Source of the DNA: Gambelia wislizenii
Lineage: Eukaryota > Chordata > Lepidosauria > Squamata > Crotaphytidae
Direction: 5' to 3'
Assembly: GCA_030847615.1 (NCBI GenBank)
Contig: JAUMIR010000003.1
Coordinates: 288,542,265-288,606,264 of the forward strand
Length of the DNA stretch: 64,000 bases
A program made the position numbers and the translations under genes. The notes beneath the pieces are model-generated. The model did no database searches and was not told the DNA's origin. It was given only the letters and a program-made list of their open reading frames with translations. This document shows positions 55,592-64,000 of this stretch, one piece after another. Position 1 is the stretch's first letter, and every line of letters begins with the position of its first letter.

Positions 55592-56829
55592 AATACAGAT
55601 GCCACCTCAAGCCCTGTTTACCAAGAACTGTTTCTTATGGTAAAGGTAAGCCTTTAATTTTGTTCTCAATTTGGAAGCAATATGTCTACCTTTGGAGCGG
55701 GCAGAGGGTTCAGCTACATGCTTAGGCCAACTGAAGTTGCTGTTTTATAATTTAGAAAGGAAAGTAACAGTTTGTCCATATGAGCCTTCAAAGATGTGGA
55801 GCTCTGCATACCTGTTTGTCAAGTCTAACTTAAGTAGGAAAAAAGCACTCTGTTATCAAGATATATCACAAAACCTTTCCACTGAACATGTTAAGTTTTG
55901 CAGCCAGTTTATGCATGAAAATGTGCAAGCTTAGAAAATCCACTTTTTTGGATTGCAGCTCCCAGAATCCCAACAGCCATGCTGGCTTAGGGATTTCAGA
56001 AATTGCAGTGAAAAAACTGCTTCCAAGCTCTGGTGCTCTGATTCAGCTCAACTTGAATGTGAGACTCAAGTATCAGATTCGAAATATTGATGACCCACCA
56101 GCACGAAAAAATGTTCAGGAGATGGCCCACATTTATACTGATATTATAACAGCCTCAATAAACCGACTAGCAGCTTCACAAAAAGACTGTATGTCAAGTA
56201 CATTTTACTTTTTAAATGACTCATATATTACAGTTAGTTCAAATTACACAGTGAATTTATTTAAGTAAGATGACAGTCTTTAACTAACTCTATACATTTA
56301 GGAGAATAAACTACTTTAATGCTAAATCCAGGTAAGTGTACAGACCGCTTTTAGCAGGAATTACACCATCTCTACATAAACACTGTGTACAAATACAATC
56401 ATATGCTGGTGGATGAGCTATGAGAGAGCTCGCAGTTGTATGCTCTGCCTGTGAAGCTCTGCAGGCCAATGTGGCTGCTGCTGGAACAAGATGCTGGACT
56501 AGATGAAACTAATATGAGCCACCATAAGCAGTTCTTGTACTGTCACCTGACAGTAGCCACCCCAACAAGAGAAGGAGAGAGGAAACAGAGCCATTCCATC
56601 AACTCAGCTGAAAGACTAGCTGGCTTCCCTCAACTGTCTCTAGGCAGTGGTTATTCCATCAGGCTGCAAAATTGATAGATGGAGGGCCATTCCATTAGGT
56701 CTGCTGAAAGGTTAGCTCCCATTGGGCTCCTCTCCCTAAACCATTTCCATTAAGTAATTAAATAAATACTTTTCCAATAAATACCTATTGATTTATTTAA
56801 ATAAATATATGAACGTGGTCTTGACTTAC
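55592..56829 (-). other. GABPA: Remainder of GABPA intron, nothing coding
   Basis: No exon-like frames. A short stretch near 55,945-55,985 (GCAGCTCCCAGAATCCCA) resembles one arm of a common amniote MITE. Confidence 0.6.
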
Positions 56830-57022
56830 CGTAAAGCACGACTGAGTTTCTCATAATTCATGGTAGGCTTATTTTTACGTTGACCCCATTTCTGTGCAAC
56901 CAGCTCTGGTTGATTTAGTTTGAATTCTCCTTCATCACCAACCCATGAAATGCAATCCCGAGCATCTTTATCAGTCAGAAGCTCAAGTAAGAACTGCCAT
57001 AGCTGGATTTGACCATTATTTC
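56830..57022 (-). CDS. GABPA: GABPA exon: N-terminal two thirds of the ETS domain
   Basis: From the acceptor (AG at 57,024-57,023) the exon reads two bases that complete a Gly codon, then [20 protein letters not shown]. It continues with the winged-helix core [20 protein letters not shown] and the recognition helix [13 protein letters not shown]. It ends with CG of the next Arg codon before donor GTAAGT (56,829-56,824), so the intron is phase 2. The two arginines of the SRALR motif contact the GGA core; the second is split by this intron. All 63 whole codons are intact and match mammalian GABPA. Confidence 0.98.
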
Positions 57023-57582
57023 CTATTGACAAGGAAGTAATTAGTATGCAAAAACACAACAAGAATTTCATCAAACTATAAATTTAATCTGCAGAAGTTT
57101 AATAACCAAGAACAGTGTAAAGAAAAAGAAGTAGGTAGCTGTGCTAGTCCGTTACCATGCATACACACAAGCACACCTGTTTATTAAGACCAACTAAAAC
57201 ATCTAAAGTCAGCAGGACTTTCAGTGATTTAAACGCTTCAGGTTAGAAGTATAAAATATGCTAAGCATTATGGTTAATATCTAGCCTGCCCCCCACCAAA
57301 AAAATCATTTATCCAGAAGCTTGCTTCTTTTTTGTAATGACATTTTATTTGGTCCTAATAACATATTAAGCAGCTACTATATATACAAAAAATCTACCTG
57401 AAGCAGTCTGTAATCAATAGTGCTGGTGCATCAATATCTGCAAACTGTATTTTTAAAATATAACTTTAAATATACATTTTAAAATAGTCTTAACTAAATT
57501 GCATCTGTTCACTAGCAAGCAGCCAGTAATAGCACTTTCAAAACTTAACTTTTAAATATGAAAATGGATCAGAAACTCTTAA

Positions 57583-59066
57583 TAGAATCATAGAATCTTA
57601 GAACTGGAAGGGACTGCAATGACCACATATTCAAAGCATCTGCCATGCAGGAACACACAACCAAACTACTCTTGAGAGATGGCATCCACCTGCTGTTTAA
57701 AGACCTCCAAAGAAGGAAAGTCCACCACCCTATGAGGCAGTCTATTCCCTTGTCAAACCAAATAAAGTAATCTTCTCCAAGCTCAAGAGACCCAGCTCTT
57801 TAAGTTGTTCCTCATAAGGCTTGTTTTCCAGACCTTCAATCCTCTTGGTCACACTTCTCTGGACATATTCCAGCTGGTTGATATCCCATTTGAACTGTGG
57901 TGCCCGGAACTGGACCCAGTATTCCAGGTGAGATCTGACCAAAGCAGAATAGAATGGCACTACTATTTCCTTCAATTTGGACATTATACCTTTGTTAATG
58001 CAGCCCAGAATTGCACTGGTTTTTTTTTGTTTTTTTTTTTGCACCATTGCATCACATTGTTGAGTCATGTTTAGCTTGTGGACTACTAAGACCCATAGAT
58101 CTTTTTCTATCTGTCAAAGTCATTTTGAATTCTGTTCCTGTCCTCTGGGGTATTCATTTGGTGTCATCTGCAAATTTGATAAGCATGTCTCTTATTCCAT
58201 CATCTAAGACATTTATAAAGATGTTAAATATCACTGGGCTCTTGGCAAAACCCTGAGGCAACCCACCAGTCACTTTTCTACAGGATGAAGAGCAAGCATT
58301 GGTGAGTACTCTCTGGGTTTGGTCGGTCAACCAATTATGAGTCCACCTAACAGCAGCACTGACTAGCCCACAGTCCACCCAGTTGCCTGCAAGAATATTA
58401 TGGGGGATCTTCTCAAAAGCCTTACTGAAATCAAGATGTATTACATCTACAGCACTCTCCTGATTTACCAAGCTTGTAACTTTATTTCACACATGTATAT
58501 ATTGAGAGTTGTTTTGGCATGACTTTGTTTTGAGAAACCCATGCTAGTTCTTAGTTTTCAGACTAAGCATTTCTAAGTATGTATAAACTGACTGTTTAAT
58601 TATTGGTTCTAGAACTTTTCATGGTATCAAGTCAAGCTGACTGATTAGTACCGGTAGTTGCTTGGGTCCTCTTCCGCCCCCTGCTTTTTGAAGATGGGGA
58701 CAACATTGGACCTCTTGGGTTTTCCAAGAATTCTCAAAGATTATTGACAGTGGCTCTGAGATTACCTCTGCAAATACCTTGGATATAGTTCATCAAGCCT
58801 GGAGGCTTGAATTCATTGAGAATAGTTAGGTATTCCTTTAGTACCTCTTTACCTATTCTGGGCTGCTGTTCCCTCACTGCATCATTTGTTCTATTTTCAC
58901 CAGTTAGAACACTGTTTCCTTTCAGAAGACTGAGGCAAAGAAGATAGGTACTGGCTATTGGTCCATATTTCTCTTTGGTGATTCCCACCTTCTTCCATTT
59001 CAGTCTCAAATGATCTGAAACACCTTTGTACATCCACCTTGGTTTCTTTAGGCAACTTTCCACTTT
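57583..59066 (-). mobile_element. CR1 LINE, RT to 3' end, in a GABPA intron
   Basis: On the - strand the frames give, in order: KPPGLMNYIQGI-like text (about 58,800); a 'VPIFKKQG' equivalent (about 58,690); VIHLDFSKAFEKIPHNIL (about 58,410-58,440); VTGGLPQGFAKSPVIFNIFI (about 58,220-58,280); LIKFADDTK; and YSALVRSHLEYWVQF (about 57,910-57,950). The right side is 5'-truncated and the left end is the CR1 terminus ATAGAATCATAGAATC. It is in the same orientation as GABPA. Confidence 0.85.
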
Positions 59067-59344
59067 GCTTCCTCATTGAAAAAGGAAAACTTGCATTCAG
59101 ATACAAACATGTTTACTTTGAAGTCCAGTGGGACTTATTTTTGAATAAATATGCCTGGGGTCATTGTCTCAAACCCTGGATACATTTAAATACCCATTTT
59201 TACCTCTGCAAAATAATTTATCCCAAATACAACATCCTTTTAGGGACAAACGACAGTCAAGACATAAAGAATAAAAATGATTTTAGAGTTCTGACAGAGA
59301 CAAGGTATTTTTAAAAAAGGACACAAAAAATGAAACAGAGAGGT

Positions 59345-60272
59345 AGGTGATAATCAAATATATTGACTTGGATGAGGAAATAGAGGACATGCTTATCAAG
59401 TTTGCAGATGACACCAAATTAAGAGGGGTAGCTAATACCCCAGAGGACAGGATCAGAATCCAAAATGACCTAAACGGATTAGAAAGCTGGGGCAATACTA
59501 ACAAAATGAATTTCAACAGGGACAGATGTAGGATCAAATTGGGCAGTAAAAGTGAAAAGCATAGATATAGGATGGGTGACACCTGGCTTGATGGCAGTAC
59601 ATGGGAAAAGGATCTAGGAGTCTTAGTGGACCACAAGCTTAACATGAGTCAGCAGTGTGATGCAGCAGCCAAAAAAGCCATAGACATTTATATGAGTATA
59701 GTGTCTACATCAAGAGAAGTAATAGTGCCACCCTATTCTGCTTTGGTCAGACCTCACATGGAATACTATGTCCAGTTCTGGGCATCGCAATTCAGGAAGG
59801 ATATTGAAAAGCTAGAAAGTGTCCAGAGTAGGGCGACCAGGATGGTGGAAGGTCTGGACGCCATGTCCTATGAGGAGCAGCTTAGGGAGCTGGATATGTT
59901 TAGTCTGGAGAAGAGAAGGTTGAGAGGTGACACGATACCCATGTTTAAATATTAGAATGGATGTCATATAGAGGATGGAGCAAACTTGTTTTCTGCTGCT
60001 CCAGAGACTAGGACACAGAATGGGTTCAAACTACAGGAAAAGAGATTCCATCTAAACATTAGGAAGAACCTCCTGAGAGTAAGAGCTGTTCGGAAGTGGA
60101 ATACACTGCCTCGGAGTGTGGTGAAGTCTTCTTCTCTGGAGGTTTTTAAGCAGAGGCTGGATGGCCATCTGTTGGGAATGATTTGCTTGTGTATTCCTGC
60201 ATGGCAGGGGGTTGGACTGGATGGCCCTTGTGGTCTCTTCTAACTCTATGATTCTATGATGATTCTATGATT
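59345..60272 (+). mobile_element. CR1 LINE, 3' third, opposite orientation
   Basis: The open frame 59,347-59,955 starts in RT (LDEEIEDMLIKFADDTKLRG), runs through VLVDHKLNMSQQCDAAAKKA and SALVRPHMEYYVQFWASQF, and continues in a second frame with FHLNIRKNLLRVRAVRKWN. The end GATTCTATGATGATTCTATG is the CR1 terminal octamer-like repeat. It faces the CR1 at 57,583-59,066. Confidence 0.88.
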
Positions 60273-60728
60273 TAGAGCAGAAGAGGAAAAGCTAACATGC
60301 CTTAAACTTAAAATATACTAATGGAAATGCTAGCTTTTTTTTTTAACAATGGAGGCATTCTATATTCTATAAATATTGATATAGTTAATTTCTTCACTAA
60401 GGTGTCACTAATAAATGTTTCAATGCAACAATCAAAAATAATTTGAAGAATACAAATTGTTATCCTCCCACAATTTTGTATTAAAAATGCACAGTATTCA
60501 TTGTAGCCTTTTTTCCACAGATGCCTCCACTCCACCAAGACAGTAACTAGAGTTACTATATACCCTTCAAGTACCACTTCTTCATGTCCTATGTGAAAAA
60601 TAAAACTTTTTCACTGTTCAAATAAAATTGACCTTTGTCTTATCTCTGGGACCTGACAAATTTTACAATTAGTCTAGAGAGTATTAATTGTGCGCACATT
60701 AAGAACCTTTTGGTTTTTGGAAAAATAC

Positions 60729-60869
60729 CTGTTCTGTTACCAGGTGAACTTCTATCTTCTCCTGAAATCCTCGGTGCTCTCTGCACCTTTGCTGCCTTTG
60801 CATTACTGTTTATGACTTTAATGGTGGTTGGAGTAGAAGGCTGTACAGAAGCTGGTATAATCTGCACAG
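60729..60869 (-). CDS. GABPA: GABPA exon: linker between PNT and ETS domains
   Basis: The acceptor AG (60,871-60,870) is followed by two bases that complete a Pro codon, then VQIIPASVQPSTPTTIKVIN, then AKAAKVQRAPRISGEDRSSP and GNRT. One base remains before the donor GTATTT (60,728 downwards), giving phase 1. The 46 whole codons match the mammalian linker with a few substitutions (such as VQP for VQS). This is a flexible region immediately before the ETS domain. Confidence 0.96.
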
Positions 60870-61000
60870 CTAAAGAGAAAAAAAGCATTAGACAATAAAT
60901 TACAACTATGTGAAAGAAGCACATCAAGAAACTGCTATTCCAGATTATAATGCAGATGAACCTTCTGAGGTATTACAAACACCTGACATAACTATATTAT

Positions 61001-62470
61001 AACTAGCTCTACCTGGCATACCATACCCCGTTCTCTTAGAATCATTGAGGGTGACTTGCTCTATTGCCCTGACACTGCTGCTGCCAGTTGACTGTCTGGA
61101 TCCCATCGCAGTGGCAGCAGTGGTGTGCCACCACTAGTTGACTGCCTGGGTCCCATCACAGTGGCAGCAGCAGTGTCCCACCACCACTGCCAGTTGACTG
61201 CCTGGGTCCTGGTCACAGTTTGTGACAGGTGAGTGGCTGAGGGAGTGAGAGTAGGGAGGGCCCCTTGTGAGACTGGGGGTGTAGAAGCACACTGAGTGGC
61301 AGAAATGGATTGTGAGGTGGAAAGGAAATTTGCATGTGGGTGGTGATTGGTTGGGTATGTTTCCTGAGCAGCCACTGTAGATCATCTTACAAGATCTTTA
61401 CCAGCACACTGGGGGTGGAAACATGTAGAAAGCTTCAAGCTTCTAAACATGGCGATGGCAGTGAGGCTCTCCAGCAAGGTGTGTGTAGCATGGTGTGTGT
61501 GTGTAGGATGGGGTGGGGGTGAATAGTGTGGGGTGGGGGATGTGTAGCATGGGGGATGTAGCATGGTGTGGAATGTGTAGAGTGGTGTGTGTGTGTGTAG
61601 TGTGGGGGCTGTAATGTGTGTGGAGTGTAGCGTGGGCTGTGTGTGTGTGTCTACCATGCGTGTGGGGAGGTGCAGCATGGGTGGGTGTAGCGTGGGGGTG
61701 TGTAGCATGAGGGTAGTGTGGGGTGTTTGTGTGTAGCGTGGTGTGTGTGTGTATGCGCAGTTGCATGGAGGCGACGAGGCCCTCGCATCCTGTCATGTGT
61801 GGTGTGTGCATGGTATGGTGTGTGTCTGTATGTGTGGTTGCATGGGAGCAGCGGAGGGGCTCTCGCATCCTGCCATGTGTGGTGTGTGTGTAGTGTGGTG
61901 TGTCTTTGTGTAGCGTGCTGTGTGTGTGTGTGTGCACCCGTGATAACATGCTGACAGCAGAGGGGCTCTTGCATCCTGGTGCTCATGGTCTGTGTAGTGT
62001 GGTGTGTGTGTAGCATGGTGTGTGTGTGTGTGTATGGAAGGCAGCATGGTGACAGAGGGGTTCTCGTGTCCTGGCATGTGTGGTGTGTGTGTATGCACAG
62101 TTGCATGGCGGTGGCAGAGGGCTCTTGCATTTTCCTGCATGTGGTATGTGTGCAGTGTGGTGTGTTTGTGTAGCATGGTGTGTGTGCGATCGCATGGTGG
62201 CAGCAGAGGGGCTCTCACGTCCTGGCGTACATGGTATGTGTGTGTCTGTATGTGCGGTTTAATGGCAGAAGGGCTCTCAGTGTGAAACTAGCTGTACCCG
62301 GCGTAACATATGCCATTATAATTTATTTGAAAGGTTCTATATTAATGCGTCAAATGATTGTACTGTTGACATGTTTCTTAAATGGCCAATCAGCAGAGTG
62401 GGAATGGAAGCATACCAAACCGTTTTATATGTATAGATAATGGTGTATGTTACACTGGGTATAGCTAGTT
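61001..62470. repeat. GT-rich minisatellite region bordered by MITE ends, in a GABPA intron
   Basis: The left border AACTAGCTCTACCTGGCAT and the right border (reverse complement AACTAGCTATACCCAGTGT) are related inverted ends. Inside, 61,080-61,210 has a roughly 60-bp repeat with GGCAGCAG and CAGTTGACTGCCTGG. Positions 61,480-62,280 are a GT-rich array of irregular 80-115-bp units containing GCAGAGGGGCTCTCGCATCCT. A separate 185-bp MITE with the same ends lies at 62,286-62,470. Confidence 0.65.
62286..62470. mobile_element. 185-bp MITE
   Basis: AACTAGCTGTACCCGGCGTA at the left and, at the right, the reverse complement AACTAGCTATACCCAGTGTA make near-perfect inverted ends. The interior is AT-rich. 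The family appears again as the left end at 61,001. Confidence 0.65.
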
Positions 62471-63104
62471 TTTAATAGTATTATTCAGTTCTTGTGAAGC
62501 CAGAAACCAATGGTATGAAGCTTTAAAAAATGTAATAGATATAGACTTTCAGACATCAAAGCTAGAAGTGGACAAAGCATAGCTTGTGGGCTGCATATAT
62601 ATCCCAGGACCTCCACAGCAAACACCCTCAGAAAAAAAAAGTTTTACTTCCAAAGGGCCAATTATACTCCTTAGAGTGTGCAAGTGGTCACTTCACTGCA
62701 ATTTTGGCCCCCAAAATTTAAAACAGGCTTTGGGGATGCAGCAATGTGGCTCCTAGGGGGTACAAATGCCCTATACAAAACAAAAATCACAGTGTGATAT
62801 GTGCAGGATGACAGGGAGACAGATGTAGCTCTGGGGGGGGGGGGAGTGGTCCCAGACCTCTGGGAGTTACCCACCGCATCTAGGTTACCCATAAGGCCTA
62901 GTAGTGAGTCTCATATGTCCAAGGAGTTTAATTATTGGTTAATTAAATCCCAACTGCGCTCTGCAGAAACCTCAATATAAGTATAGAGATCATGAACTTT
63001 AAAACTGCAGTTAATTACGGAACCATAATTTCGCTCCAAGTAGAAAACAGCTTGAAAACACGAGTTCTTAGTGTGGAAAAAAATAAAATAAAACAACAAC
63101 TTAC

Positions 63105-63161
63105 GTTGATCAATAGTAACTGTTGCTATTTCTCCCGCGTGTTCCTGACTAGCCAACACAT
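63105..63161 (-). CDS. GABPA: GABPA short exon after the PNT domain
   Basis: A 57-bp exon with acceptor AG at 63,163-63,162 and donor GTAAGT at 63,104-63,099. It finishes a Tyr codon, encodes VLASQEHAGEIATVTIDQ, and leaves one base (C) that completes Pro in the next exon. Compared with mammals (LASQEQQMNEIVTIDQ) the middle part is diverged and appears two residues longer. It links the PNT domain to the Gln/Pro-rich segment. Confidence 0.95.
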
Positions 63162-63482
63162 CTGCAAGATGCAAGAAAAATACCACTTTTTCAAAATGAA
63201 TGCCATGACTAAACTATAGTGACATTTTTATTAGCAATGTGAGATAAGAATGGACAAATCAAACTGTTTTTAAAGAATTTTATTAAAAAATTAAAAGAAT
63301 TAGAAACATGGAAGTATAAATGTCATACAAGATGGGTAGAAGGAGATGGGGAATGATTTTGAACTGAATTGTTAGTAGCATTTTAAGGCATATTCAGTGT
63401 ACCTTGATAACTAGGAGTGTCTTTATCCAAATACTTCTTACTTTAAAAAATCACAATATATTTGCTGACAAAACTCACATAC

Positions 63483-63677
63483 ATTTTCGAAGAAGTTCAA
63501 GGTGGCTCCAAAGGATTTCTCCCCGAGGGACCCTCTGAAAGAAGTCCTCTTGACTGAGGCTGCACAATTCTCTCCCAGGAATACTAAGAGTATTGAGGTC
63601 TATGTCAGTCATGCTGAATTCCTTCATCACCCATACTACCCAGTGTAGTACCTGGTCTGTTGACCATTGTATGGGGT
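63483..63677 (-). CDS. GABPA: GABPA exon: Pointed (PNT/SAM) domain
   Basis: After the acceptor (TTTTTTCTTAG, AG at 63,679-63,678) the exon reads DPIQWSTDQVLHWVVWVMKE and FSMTDIDLNTLSIPGRELCS, then LSQEDFFQRVPRGEILWSHL and ELLRK. It ends one base into a Tyr codon before donor GTATGT. This is the helical PNT domain, which in GABPA is a protein-interaction module. The 64 complete codons are intact. The N-terminal half of GABPA (its OST domain and start codon) lies beyond the window. Confidence 0.98.
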
Positions 63678-64000
63678 CTAAGAAAAAAAAAAGTATTCTA
63701 AACATTTTTTTCAGTATTACAGCATAGATTCAACAAAACACTTTTTACAATAACAAAAGACATCACAACAACCAAACTGATAGCAAGGTCAGGTAGCTCA
63801 AGCACACAAATGAACAAAATGTGTTCTGGTACATCAAATATTATGATGATCTAAATCATAGTTCCTGGTTTCTTTCATATCTACCCATAGTTTTAGTAAT
63901 TATATCTTGGAAAGCTGCTTTATCAGGATTAACTCTTAACAGATATTCATTGAAATCCAGCAGTATCCTCTTAACAGATATTCACTGAAATCCAGCAGAA
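63678..64000 (-). other. GABPA: GABPA intron upstream of the PNT exon
   Basis: AT-rich sequence with no exon-like frame. A short direct repeat (CTCTTAACAGATATTCA at about 63,935-63,990) is present. Confidence 0.7.

Noticed and set aside
52409..55657. Long proline/glycine/serine-rich open frames on both strands (up to about 300 codons)
   Set aside because: They arise from stop-poor GC-rich tandem repeats, occur in several frames and both strands at once, and repeat the same peptide per unit. No start context or splice signals.
55888..56268. 126-codon + strand frame in a GABPA intron
   Set aside because: No recognisable domain, antisense to GABPA, includes part of a common MITE-like sequence.
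61443..62285. His/Thr- and Cys/Val-rich open frames in the GT-rich region
   Set aside because: Products of GT/CA repeats on opposite strands; no domain or codon bias.

Overview
The window is vertebrate nuclear DNA, most likely from a squamate reptile (a lizard). Two conserved single-copy genes anchor it. The last two coding exons of APP (amyloid precursor protein) and its 3' UTR are on the + strand at positions 1 to about 4,595. Five 3' coding exons of GABPA (GA-binding protein alpha, an ETS factor) are on the - strand at 51,956-63,677. The genes converge tail to tail, as in the human APP-GABPA neighbourhood. The repeat mixture fits squamates: BovB, L2, CR1 and L1 LINEs, tRNA-derived and 5S-derived SINEs, several Penelope-like elements, two DIRS elements and a SCAN-type Ty3/gypsy element. 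No prokaryotic features were seen.

Layout. 1-4,595: APP exons, an intron holding a head-to-head Penelope pair, nested SINEs and a MITE, then a 3' UTR with proximal and distal poly(A) signals. 7,114-8,940: L1 remnant (-). 8,941-15,958: decayed Gmr1-type gypsy element (gag-PR-IN-RT-RH-LTR). It was hit by an L2/L1 chimeric retrocopy, a Tigger-like element with an internal minisatellite, and a LINE. 16,016-22,100: BovB (-) broken by a Tigger-like element and by a nearly complete L2 at 17,843-21,777. 22,100-31,080: Penelope element interrupted by DIRS-1 (22,505-28,772) and a palindromic MITE. 31,080-36,080: LINE tail and two more Penelope segments, one with a hammerhead-ribozyme-like motif. 36,270-40,840: palindrome, L1 tail, 5S-derived SINE, microsatellite, LINE tail. 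40,961-46,618: DIRS-2. 47,110-48,566: CR1. After that comes quieter DNA that probably includes the GABPA 3' UTR.

The GABPA introns also carry insertions. The intron inside the ETS domain is 4.6 kb, and 3.2 kb of it is a TA-flanked terminal-inverted-repeat element filled with about 20 GC-rich hairpin units. Another intron holds two oppositely oriented CR1 copies, and another a GT-rich minisatellite bordered by MITE ends. All five GABPA exons keep consensus splice sites and compatible phases, and the two APP exons are intact, so both host genes look functional.

The transposon proteins are relics. The L2 ORF is the best preserved, with only two in-frame stops across about 3 kb. The most interesting signals are the Gmr1 domain order, the two DIRS elements with complete inverted-repeat/internal-complementary-region architecture, the ribozyme-like motif in Penelope, the hairpin-satellite elements with TA-flanked ends, and the template-switch chimera. 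I found no clearly new enzymatic system; family names come from recognised protein motifs and repeat ends, without database searches.
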